Assembly: GCF_029852145.1 (NCBI RefSeq)
Contig: NC_079978.1
Coordinates: 14,807,153-14,871,152, forward strand
From: Microplitis mediator
Lineage: Eukaryota; Arthropoda; Insecta; Hymenoptera; Braconidae
Reading direction: 5' to 3'
Length of the DNA: 64,000 bases
In this document: positions 33,001 to 45,900 of the stretch, in pieces
Layout: each line of letters opens with the position of its first letter
Numbering within the stretch: position 1 is the stretch's first letter
Position numbers and translations under genes: made by a program
The notes under the pieces: generated by a model
What the model was told of the DNA's origin: nothing
Database searches by the model: none
What the model saw: the letters and a program-made list of their open reading frames with translations, nothing else

Positions 33001-36000
33001 TTCAACCGACAAAAAATCCCTGATCAAATATACAAAGACATTTAATCCGATAGACAAAGTATCCCCGGACTAAATATTCAAGAGACAAAAAATCCGTAAC
33101 AAAATATCCTGTCGATAAATCTTACTCAGAAAAATATATTTTAAGTGGAAATTAATTAATGGTTTTCGATAAACGGGTACTGTACCATTCCAAGCATATG
33201 TGTTGACCTATTTCCAAAATAATACCCACCCAAAATCTGTGAAAAAAGGGCACAGTACGATTTCAAGCATATGTCTTGACCTATTTCCAACTGGTTTCAT
33301 TCCTGGCGGTACCGACATGGTCTGGGTTCGATTCCCAGTTCGGGCTAACTATATTTTTCTCAATTTATCTATAAATTGTCTTGGTGAGAAGGTAAATTGT
33401 AAATTGCGTTTCATTATATTTAAAAAACAATATGATACTGTACATATTGAAATTTAAAGTTTTCAATTCAATGTTTGAATATTATTTGGTTTCATCGTTT
33501 TCAATTGAAATGTCGCTAGGTTGAACTGTCTTCGGTTTAAATATTACAGATCCCTGTTTTTATACTTATATGCCTATAGATGGCAATATATGGGCATGAA
33601 TGGTCATATAGACATACAGATTCTTTAGATAGATTTGAGTTAACTATTATAGTTACTTATAAATAGGATATTGTAGTGCAAAAAAGTAAGAAATTTTTTT
33701 GATATTACTAACACTAGATTGATGATTATATTTTTCATTTTTAAAAATGAATATATTCTTTTAATCCTACGTTGTACAACTAAACTTCGTTGTCACTGCC
33801 GGTTGCATAGCCTAGTCGTCAAAGCGTCGATCTTTCGTACAGAAGGTCCCGGGTTCGAATCCTACTCAAGCGGGTGCGATAATTACTAAGTCTAGCGTTT
33901 TTTTTTCTGATTTCAAAAGTTCGAATCCCATTTCCTATTCAATTATTCGCATATTTGATAATCTCTGCGTCGCCAAAATGATGAAAAAAAATTTTTTTTT
34001 TTAATTTAGTCAAAATTTCTATACGTAGTCATATATGACCATATCAAGCTATGTATGGTCATACATGGTCATACCTAGCCAATTAACATACATGACCAGG
34101 CATGGTCATATAGGTCATGTATGGTAATATATAAGCCAATCTGGTCCCAATTAGCCATGCCTGGCCAATTTCCATACATGGCCATATATGGAGCATTTAT
34201 ATATGGCCATGTATGATTCAATTTTCACGGGGAAATATAACCATCAATATGCTGTTAGTAATATCAAAAAATTTCTTATTTTTTTACACATCAACATCCT
34301 GTTTATAAGTAATTGTAATAGCCAGCTCAAATTTATTTGAAAAATCTGTGTGTCTATGTATGACCATATATGCCCATGTATTGCCATATATGGGCATATA
34401 TGTTAGTATAAAAACAGATAGATCGCTATCAAATATGATAATACATAATTAATATGTATTAATCTAATTATCTATTTCTCATCGAATCAAACTATTTATA
34501 TTTGAAAATCATTCGAATCTTTTGGATGTTATGTGCACCTTAATTTTCTTAAAATTATTATTATTATGAGTAATTGCCAAATTTAAGTAAAAAGTAGCGC
34601 AGCTGATACCTCTTTCGCGAAATTTCAAAGATATCGAGCGACTTACAACAATTTATATTTTGACTATAAATTTTAGCAATTCTGTTCAACTTTAAGACTC
34701 GAGGAGTCTGCTGGTTTGATAGTTTTCTATTGAAGTGAATTCGCACGTTAGAAAGAGTTGGTGGCCTTGAAAAAGGCCGGTTTGGTCTTTTAAAAGACCT
34801 TGAGTCTTGCGTTAGAGAGTTTTCAAGTTGAGGTCTTGAGAAGAACCGTTTAGATGTTGAGAAGTCTTACGTTTGTACTGGAGGTCTAGTTGACTAGCCC
34901 TGAAAAGAGCTAAGACAACTTGAAAGTTAGTTCTTAAAAGAACTGGTGGTTGTAGAGAAGTAGCTGGAGAAAATTCAAGCCTTGCTCGCTTGAATATTTA
35001 CTAGTTGTTCAGCGCTGATTGCCTTGCTCGCTATCTGTAGAGTATTCTTGTCAGTTGGACTGATCAGGAATGAATGTGCTGCTGTGTTATTTTTTCGTTT
35101 CGTTTTGAAAATCTCTTTAACTATCAGTTTTGTATTATATAACTTTGTGAAACATTTTATGTTTATATTTTGTCAAACCGTTCCTATCTGTAGAAACTTA
35201 ACCAATTGTTTGTAGCTTATTAAATTCATATTTTAGTTTTATATTATATTAGATAAATTATTGGGTGGTAAAAATTAAAAAAAAAACCCACTGAACGTGT
35301 ATGTCAACTTACAAACTAACTTAATCTAACTTAATCTACGCATAAATACATTATTTACAATATGTACAGGTATGGATATAGATATATTATTTTAGGAAAA
35401 GGTTGTTTAGAAGCTTGTGTTTTATTATAAACGGGATTTCATTGGCATTATTAAATAACAGATTTATAATATACGTAAATGACTAGGTCAGTATTCCTAA
35501 AATAAATTAGTTTGCTTATAAATATCATCATATATGTCATTAATTAGTGCATGCTCGTGTAATTTTTTATTTGAGGTGTATGGTTCAGAATTGCCTATCA
35601 TCCTGAGTGTTTTCACGACTCATGATGTGAAGCATCAGAGTGTGCTTTACGATCGAAAAATTTTTTTTCGCCTCACTTTGACAACCATTTCAACTATTAT
35701 ACCCTTGTTAGTTCACGAAATTAAATATTTTGCATACTATTTTGCAGATAATTTAATGGAGATTAATTCCATACTTTTCAGAAATTTATTTAGTTCAATA
35801 AAAACGGAAAGAACATCAAAATAGTTTTAAAAAAATTCCCGTTCGTCATGTACGAATCCCGTATACATTGTAACTTGCGAAAAAAGCAGTGATTGAATAA
35901 AATTCTTTTTTTTTTTTAATTCTTTAAAAGAATCGTAAGTCTCCTATTGCGAATGGCTCGGTAACTCAGTATCGTTTAATTACAATTAATGAAAGAATAA

Positions 36001-39000
36001 AAAAAGGCTGTAAAACTATAGATATATATATATTAGGGTGATCCAAAAAACAAACAAATTTTTTTTTTCCTTCCAAACAGGTTCAAAAGTTTCGTTTAGA
36101 TAAAAAAAGACGCCTGTGAATATTATAGCTTCAAATTAATACTAACATTGTCCGCATTGCACTTTTCTATTTTCCATAAGAATAACATGGGAAAAATTTT
36201 TTTTACGTCTTCTGATTTTTATAAGTAGCTAACGATGCGTCATAGGAATAATTGGCAGGCATAAGTTTGTAGGGAATTGAATGCTCTACAAAAAAAGATT
36301 TTTATCATTTTTTGTGGAATCAATTTTTTCAAAAGTTATTTGAGGTTGAAGTCAAATTCATATAAAATTTTGAGATTTTTTTACTTTTCCGGCGAAACTA
36401 TCAGACCTATTACAAAATATCATTACACCTTTTTTGTAGCCAATTTTATTCCCTAGAAGATTTTTCTGTAAAGTTTTTTCGAATTCCGCATGGTTTTCTA
36501 GTTATTTTTATTTTAATGTCAAGTTCTTAAAATCGATCAGAAGACTATTTTTTTGGATGATGAAAATTGGCGGTATATCAACCCATTCTCTGACGACAAC
36601 GATGAAGACGACATGAACGCCATGTCGATCCAGGTCAGCGACGTTGACAATTGTGATGTCGATACTGACGATAACAATGAGGAAATTGCAGAAGAAAACC
36701 TAAATAATCCTCAAGGTAAAAATGAATGAAGGGAAAATATTTTAAAAACTTTTTTTTTTTTACTTGAATCTTAAATTATTAAATAATATTTTTTTCTCCA
36801 ATAAAAAAAAATATTTAGAAAACTTTTTATTTCTTTACTTAAATCTTATATCATTAAATAATTTTATTCTTCAATATTAGTAAATATTTAAAAAAAAATT
36901 TCAAACAAAACGTTTACTTAAATCTTAAATCATCAAATAATATTTTTAAATTTTGAATAATAATAATTATTTTATTTCAAATAAATCATCTTACGATGAA
37001 ATTACCTAATTTATTTTATTTATTATTATTATTGTTATTGTTATTATTTATTTATTTATTATTATATATGTTATTTATATTATTCTTATTTTTTTTGTTT
37101 ATTTATTTTCTTTTTAATAATATTTGACATTTTTAAATTATTGATTTGAGATTAGTCATCGATCAACTTCATGCCCAGCGGGGGGAAAATAATGATAATC
37201 GTGGAAGAGGCCGAGGAAAACTTTTACTATTTAATCATCATGGATTTAATAACCGGAGAATTCAGGGTCGCAACAACAGCCGAGAGCAAGCCAGGCTCTT
37301 TCACTTGGCCCTTAATTCTCAACGTGACAGCTTTCGGACAATAGTTGAAGAATTAAGACGGAATGTACGGGAGAATAATGTCCCTAGTAATTGGTATTAC
37401 AATTGTAACGTGACGCTACACCAAGGAAAATAACCATCCATTTTTTAGAAATTTATTATTATTTTTTATTTTTTTATTATTATTTTTGTTGTAATAATAA
37501 TAAAATAAATGCATGCCAGAACTGGTTGGTGGTTAGGATGTTGGAAAAATACGCATATTTAAAAATATAACAATATTTTTATTTGTCACAGCACAAAATA
37601 TCACTGGGTTACAAATTAAATAGTTGATTTAATTGATTAATACTGTTAATTGTCTGAGCTTATGAATACGGAATTAAATGAATGCAAATTTTGAAATTGA
37701 GCTCGAGTAATTAATTTAAATAATTTAAGTAAATAATTTGAGTTTACTTGAAGACTGATTTGATTGTAAAAATGTCAGAATGAAAAGTAACATGAAATCA
37801 GAGGTTACCGAGCGAAGTTAATTATTGAACACGTTAATTACTATTTCTAAATAACACTAGATACATAAGAATTTAATTATTGAGTTTTAACAATAATGAC
37901 CACTGAAGTAAATGAATTTAATGAGCTCACATTAAATTGCACTGAATTTAATTTATGTGTTGAACACGTGGTAGCATGATTGCAGAGGCTACTGAGCGAA
38001 ATATAACTTTTTATTTATTTGAAAATAGTGAACATAATGATAAATAATTAATTGTAATATTGAGTCCTTTAATAATTTGAGCACTGGTAACAGGTAAATA
38101 TTTATTAAAAAATGCACCTGTTGTTTCTCCCGAAGGAATAACCTCGTGTCCGTTGATCGCTGATTTAGTCAAGTTCTTTGTTAATTTTGTCACGATATTT
38201 AAATATCGCGGCATCTTCGCATTAGGTTGGAAGGGGGCAACAGATGGCAGCACACGCTGCTCAGACGTCTGGGACATTATTATTATTATTATTTTATGTA
38301 CTATTTTATCTTAATTACTGTATCTTTATTATCTGTTTGGTTTATTAGATGTAAATCTCGGCGGAATCAATAAAATTTACTGATTTTTATAAACATATGA
38401 ATGGATTTTATAGACGCTGGGATAAATAATTGCGTACTTTATTTGTATGTTTATTATTATTTTGGTTGGTTGACGCATGCGTGTCAACGCAACAGTTGGC
38501 ATCAGTAAATTTATTCATTATAAATAAATTTACTGGTTTTATAAATGAATCAATGCGGGATTTATCTGCAAATCATGTTAATCATTGACTCTGAGATGTG
38601 CGGATGGCCATTTGATGTCGGGAATGGATCAAATTACACGAAAATAATTAATGCATTATGTTGGTGTGTGGGAAATATTAACATGCGACAGGTATATTCC
38701 TCCATTGGTTAAAGTGAGATAGATCACAAAATGGCGTCGGCCGAAGTGCCGGCGTGAGAAACACGTGCTGCCGTGGTCAGACGTGGATAATCTATTGTAA
38801 GAGCAAGGTGTGTTGCTGTTGCTGGTAATAATTTTATTGAGACGCCATTTGGCAAAATTGAAATTTACAAAGTGTGCTGGCCTTTTGGAAATTAATATTG
38901 ATCTGATTTGTTGCATTGATTATTGCTATATTGATAAATTGCAACCAATAGAGCCTGTACGAGTTCTATATATTGATGATGACTGTAAGTACCTTTGTGC

Positions 39001-39858
39001 TTTATACATTGGCGTGTAATTTGTCCCGCGTTGGTGGCTGTAAAATGAGCGAATGTACTTTGGGATTCTGGTGTAGGTGTGGTTAATTCAATAACCAACA
39101 ATTAACACAAAGATTACAGATAATAGAATAGATCTTTATTCAACAATATGTACACTGAATAACTGTAAGAAAAATACTTAAGAGCGAATGCAACTACAAG
39201 ATACGCGATAGCGAATGCGACTGTAAAGGAATGCGCGTATAAATTCGACACGTGGTCGATAGCGGTTAATGACGCGATAATTAATTTATAATTAATAACA
39301 CGCGAGCAACAATTCAATATATACTTAATAATTAGTAGCCTTGATATACTAGCTAATTATTGAGAATAGTTAAGCGGAGATTTAGCGGAGCGGTTCAGAC
39401 TTATATCACACTAGTGATATATTGAGCGAAACGGTTGGAGGGATAGCTGTATTCGTACTGATCGATGTAGATTAGAAAAATAGACGTCGTCTTCTTCCTT
39501 CGTGGCTGCTCGATGGTGACGTGGCAGCATGGCTGCAGTAACGAATTTTCCCATTGGCTTAAAAGCGCGCCAACAGGAAATAGTTAGCCGCCAATTTCTC
39601 TGATTGGCTGGCTGGTAGCGGGTTCTCATGCCGACGTGGCACGGTCATGAGCAAGAAATTGTATGTGTCGGGCCCAAATAGCGAGTGACCCGGCACTATA
39701 CTGACATTCAAGTCAGTAGCGAGTTCGGCTGCTCCCGTACGTAGCGAAAGTACACGAAGCTTTTCAAAATGATTAAGCTCGTGACTGAACAGTGGCCATT
39801 TGCATATCTCACACGTGTGAGTGAGAGAGAGAGAGCAATAATTATTAGCAAAGTTCAA

Positions 39859-39935
<77 letters not shown>

Positions 39936-42900
39936 CGTGCGTACTTGTTTTGTCCCAGCGGCAACTATTTATCCAAAACTTGGAAACCTAATAATCACTA
40001 TTTTAGTTATTGATTAATCATTGGTGATTATTCATATGTTTTAGCGGTAAATATCAGAATATTTACAAGTATTATTCATCATAGTTTTAAACAGTCGGAG
40101 ATAAAATTGTAACTGGGTTTTCCCAGAGGCTTTGGAAAGTCCCAACTACATTTTAGTTTATATTTTTCTTAAACAACGATACTTAACAATAATATTTTAC
40201 AACTTAATCGGATTGGGAAATTTTTTTAAGCTTGTTGTAAAATATTTTTATGACGGTAGGCTTAGACTTGGAGTGGCATCTGCTCACCAAACGTAGCCAC
40301 GGTCAGAGGATAGTAAAATAATTGCAATATAGAATAAGGCAGTTCGTTTGGGTCTTTCAGGTAAAGACAGAGAGTTTTTTTAGAGTAAGAGTTCAGAGTG
40401 CAAAGGCACTTCTGTTTGAGCTTGAGTCGACAGCACCTCGTATCCTGCTGACCGTGTATTCGTTCTCAAGTCTAATTTTACTGTCGTGTATACTTTGTTA
40501 ACTCTACGATTGAGTTGTATATTAAATTAGTGAATACTGTTGTACTACTTGTGCATTATAATCCATATAGTTATTTGAGTGTAGTTATTGTAATCTTTAG
40601 CCTTTAGTGAATACTTAATATTGTGTAACGATAATCTTAAATTATAACATATTGTAATACTTTAATTGTTTGTAATACTTTAATCATTTGTGAAATCTCC
40701 TCGAGAGTAATTTTTGTGCGTGACGATAATTATTTTGTTGTTTATCTGATATTTTATTGTTTAAATAAAAATGTCTCCAAATAATGGTGATAATAACGAC
40801 GATACCACGAGTACCCCTCAACTACCTGCTGACCCTCCGACATCAGAAGTGGGATCTACTCCGTCTGGTCCGTCACCAGATCAGTGGAATATTTTGTTCG
40901 AATTTATGAGAGGTTGTATGCAAAAATCACAACCTGTGAATAAAAATTTTTCTTTGCCGCGGTTCAATCCTGAGAGCGCGGGATCGGATCCAGTTGCATG
41001 GTGCTCCGCAGCTGACTTATGTTTAATTGAAAACCCTTTACAGGGTAGTGAATTGATTTCCGCACTCAGTAAAGCTTTGGAAGGCTCAGCAGCGCAGTGG
41101 CTGTCCCAAGTGGCAATTCCTGGTATTAAGTGGCAGGAATTAAAGGAACTCTTCGTGTCTCGTTTCGGTGGTCAAGAAACAGCGGCAGCGGCAGTTTTAA
41201 AAATAAACAATGAACTGCCAATGAAAGATGAAAGTGTTGGTGCGTTTGGTATTCGATTACGATCATCGTTGAAGGCTCGCTGGCGATCTTTAACGACCGA
41301 TGAAATTATCAATGCAGTAGTGCTAGCAAGACTATCTCACATTGATACTCGAGTTGAACGCGTAGCACTGACAAGTGATATTAAGAGTGAATCTGAATTC
41401 CTGAGTCAGATGAGAGGATTCTCATTCGTGCGAAAAAGACCAGCACCATCTCAGGATAATTCCACAACATCAGAATCAAAAAGATTCAAATTTTCTTCGG
41501 CGATTAAATGTCACAACTGTGGCAAGATGGGCCACAAAAGAACGGAATGCCGATCGAAGCCCGTGAATCAACGTGCGGAGACAACGAGTGGTCATCGATC
41601 AATTACCGGATCCAACTCTTCTGTTCGAGCTGTAACTTGCTTCAAGTGTGGGGAAAATGGACACATCGCACCGAATTGTACATCGACAAGAAACAACAAT
41701 TCAGGAAACAAGAGCAACAACAGCGTTGAGCGGCGAGTCGACTTATGTACTGTTGCAGCCCCAACTGGTAATTTATATCATCTCGGTGAGTCGTTTCCAT
41801 ATTGTTTTGATTCGGGAGCCGAATGCTCATTAATAAAAGAGTCGATTTCTTTGAAATTTTCGGGTAAAAGAATGCATGAGTTAATTATATTAAAAGGAAT
41901 TGGTAATGTTGGTGTTAGTTGCACAACACAAATTTTATCTATTGTCAATATTGACGGATTTACATTAGAAATACTTTTTCACGTTGTTCCGGACGACCAT
42001 TTAAAGAGTAATATTATGATCGGCCGCGAAATCTTGAGTTTAGGTTTTAATGTCAATATTTCCCATGACAGCTTTAGTATTTCTAAAACTAAAGTTATTA
42101 ATTCGTGTCATAAATCTGAAGTTGTTAATATAAATGAGGTTGATACTGATTTAATTGGAGATGATAAGTCAAAATTAATTACAATACTGAAGGAATTTGA
42201 AAACTCTTTTATTACAGGATTTCCGCGTACTCGCGTTAATACTGGTGAACTCCAGATTCGTTTGACCGATCCTAATATAACAGTACAGAGAAGACCTTAC
42301 CGGCTTAGTGTAGAAGAAAGACAGACAGTGAGAGAAAGAATAGATGAGTTATTACAAGCTAATGTTATTCGTCCTAGTAACTCTCCGTTTGCTAGTCCGA
42401 TACTACTTGTTAAGAAAAAGGATGGTTCAGATCGCTTATGCGTTGACTATCGTGAATTAAATAAATATACCGTGTCTGATAAATTTCCTTTGCCACTAAT
42501 ACTTGATCAAATACCAAGGCTTAGGAAAGCTAAGTATTACATTAGTCTTGATATGGCTAGCGGTTTTCACCAGATTCCTATTCACTCAGAATCTATTGAA
42601 CGTACGGCGTTTGTCACACCCGATGGACAATTCGAATTTTTAACAATGCCTTTTGGGTTGAAAAATGCCCCTTCTGTTTTTCAAAGGGCGATACTGAAAG
42701 CTCTAGGCGAGCTCGCGTATTCTTACGTTGTAGTTTATCTGGACGATGTATTAATAATTGCCGATACAGTAGAGGAAGCGTTTGAAAGGCTTCAAATAGT
42801 TTTAAATACTCTTATAAAAGCGGGATTTTCATTTAATTTTGCTAAGTGCTCTTTTCTTAAAACTTCTGTTTCACATCTTGGATATGAAATAAAGAACGGA

Positions 42901-45900
42901 GACGTTCGTCCAAACCCTCGTAAAATTAACGCACTGACTTTGCTACCTGCTCCTCGGACCGTAACACAACTACGACAATTCATTGGACTTGCTTCTTACT
43001 TTAGACGATTTGTCCCTAAATTCTCACAGACAATGAAACCTTTATATGCACTTACCTCAGGTAAGAAAAATATTGAATGGACAGAACCACACGAAAATAT
43101 TCGTCAGAAAATAATTCATATTTTAACTAATGAGCCGGTTTTAATGATATTTGACCCTGATTATCCCATAGAATTACATACTGACGCTAGCTCGGAAGGT
43201 TACGGTGCTATTTTAATGCATAAAGTAGATGGTAAAAATAAAGCGGTAGAGTATTTTAGTAAAAGAACGAGTCCTGCCGAATCGAGGTACCATTCCTATG
43301 AATTAGAGACAATGGCTGTTGTAAAATCAATAAAACACTTTCGTCACTATTTACATGGACGCAAATTCACTGTCGTGACCGACTGTAACTCGTTGAAATC
43401 CTCACAAAACAAAATTGATCTTAACGATAGAGTACACAGGTGGTGGGCTTATTTACAAGCATTTGAGTTTGATATAGTTTACAGAGAAGGAAGCCGTATG
43501 GCCCATGTAGATTTCTTCTCTCGAAATCCAGTACCTGAGTCTCCAGATCGGATTGATAAGGTTGAACAAAAGCGTGTTGACCTCGCCGAGATTTCTGATG
43601 ATTGGCTCCTTGCTGAACAACGACGTGACCCGGAAATTTCGGAAATAGTTACTAAGTTGGAAAGCGACGAGCTATCTGAAGATCTCGCAAAAACCTATGA
43701 GATCCAATCTGGTACTCTGCATCGTAAAATACAACGGAAAGGGGAAACAATTTGTTTACCAATTGTACCGAGAGCGTTTCGTTGGTCTGTAATTAACCAT
43801 ATTCATGAGTCCATTATGCACTTAGGTTGGGATAAAACGCTTAACAAAGTTTATGAATACTACTGGTTCGACAACATGTCTAAATATGTACGTAAATTTG
43901 TCGAGAATTGTATTGTTTGTAGACTTTCTAAGTCCAACTCAGGTAAAATTCAAGCCGAGTTACATCCCATACCTAAGACTCGCATACCATGGCACACTCT
44001 TCATATGGATATTACAGGTAAACTAAGTGGTAAAAATAATACAAAAGAATACATTATTGTTCTCATCGACGGTTTTACTAAATTCGTATACTTACATCAT
44101 ACTCGTAAAATTGATTGTAATAATGTCATCAAGGCCTTAAAGTCTGCAATATTTATATTCGGTGTACCTTCTCGAGTAATAGCCGATCAAGGCAGATGTT
44201 TTACCGGGAAAGAATTTGGAGATTTCTGTAAATCTCAAGATATAAATTTGCATCTGATTGCTACAGGGTCTAGCAGAGCAAACGGTCAAGTAGAACGTGT
44301 TATGAGCACAATTAAAAATATGTTTACTGTTGTTGAGACTAATAATCGTTCGTGGCAAGAAGCCATCGGTGAGGTACAGCTAGCATTAAACACTACCATT
44401 AATCGTATCACCAAAGCAAGTGCTTTAGAGTTATTAATCGGTAAAAAGGCAAGACCCTTTGGTTTATTAGTTAGTGACAACGAAAAAGAAGTCGATATCT
44501 CTAATGTAAGACAGTGTGCAATTAACAATATTGAGGAAAATGCTAAATACGAAAAATTAAGGTATGATAAAAACAAAGCTAAAGTAAATACGTTTAAAGT
44601 AGGAGATTATGTTTTAATTAAAAATGAGGAGCGTAATCAGACGAAACTCGATCCAAAATTTAGAGGTCCATTTGTAATAACAGAAATACTTGATAATGAT
44701 CGTTATAAATTAAAGTCATTAAGTAATAAGAGAAGCTATAAATATAGTCACGATAGGTTAAGAAAAATGCCTGAGAGTCATATTCCCAGCGAACTGGATG
44801 TATGTGTTGACGATAGTAACGATGGTTCTATCGATCATGAAAGTATTGATGATGCACAGAGTTCTGAAATAGGGACTCTGGAATTGGTAACCACCAGTGA
44901 CGCTTAGCACTGAGGGCTACAGGTCGTGGACCTGGTTTGTTAAAAGATCTTATGATAACGCACATGCATCAGGCTGTAGTCGTAACTGCAAACTAAATAT
45001 AAGAACTTGAAATAACGCACATGCATTAGACTGTAGTCGTAACTGCAAATTGATTTAGTCGGTTTGATCAGGGCGCGATGGGCAGCTAATGATGTGGCGG
45101 AAACAGTTGTGGCAACTGTGTTGAATAATGGAAGTTTGTTCAGGGCGCGATGGGCAGCTGATGATGTGGCGGAAACAGTTGTGGCAACTGTATGTTTTTA
45201 TACTGTATGTGGCATACAGGCAGAGCCTGGAATAGTGGGCGTCAGCTGGTGGGAATTGTAAGATTGTATGAATATTTGGCAACTAGGAATGATGACTGAT
45301 GGTTTTTGCATAGTATACGTGAACATAGTTTGTGGCTTCAACTATTGTCGATTATTATTGTTTCAACTACTATTATTGATTAGCGATAAAATTTCTGTTA
45401 TATGACTGGACTTGTGAATGAATCATACTCGCGGATAAATCTAAGATTGTAATATTTTATCAGGACATAAAATTTATACTCCGTTTTACATGTCATGTTT
45501 TTAGAGACACCCGAGGACGTGTGATTGTCAGAATGGCCGTGTCGGAGATAAAATTGTAACTGGGTTTTCCCAGAGGCTTTGGAAAGTCCCAACTACATTT
45601 TAGTTTATATTTTTCTTAAACAACGATACTTAACAATAATATTTTACAACTTAATCGGATTGGGAAATTTTTTTAAGCTTGTTGTAAAATATTTTTATGA
45701 CGGTAGGCTTAGACTTGGAGTGGCATCTGCTCACCAAACGTAGCCACGGTCAGAGGATAGTAAAATAATTGCAATATAGAATAAGGCAGTTCGTTTGGGT
45801 CTTTCAGGTAAAGACAGAGAGTTTTTTTAGAGTAAGAGTTCAGAGTGCAAAGGCACTTCTGTTTGAGCTTGAGTCGACAGCACCTCGTATCCTGCTGACC

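Larger units (their letters stand above)
32936..33541. mobile_element. TIR element with GACAGTTCAACC array and tRNA-like core
   Basis: Left side: five direct units of the type CGACAGTTCAACC (32,936-33,007), then a second array of GACAAAAAATCC-type units (33,008-33,110). The right side (33,508-33,530) is the exact inverted copy of the last unit, including the CTAGCGAC linker. A tRNA-like segment is inside (33,277-33,350). No protein is encoded. Confidence 0.7.

Noticed and set aside
13885..34225. Short repeated words resembling CRISPR repeats
   Set aside because: Repeats are variable, occur in both orientations and lack uniform unique spacers. They lie in TIR elements of a eukaryotic genome with no cas genes.
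39411..39858. Minus-strand frames in the GC-richer block left of the retrotransposon
   Set aside because: Two overlapping frames with no motif and no splice support. The region may be an old LTR, but I could not show its ends.
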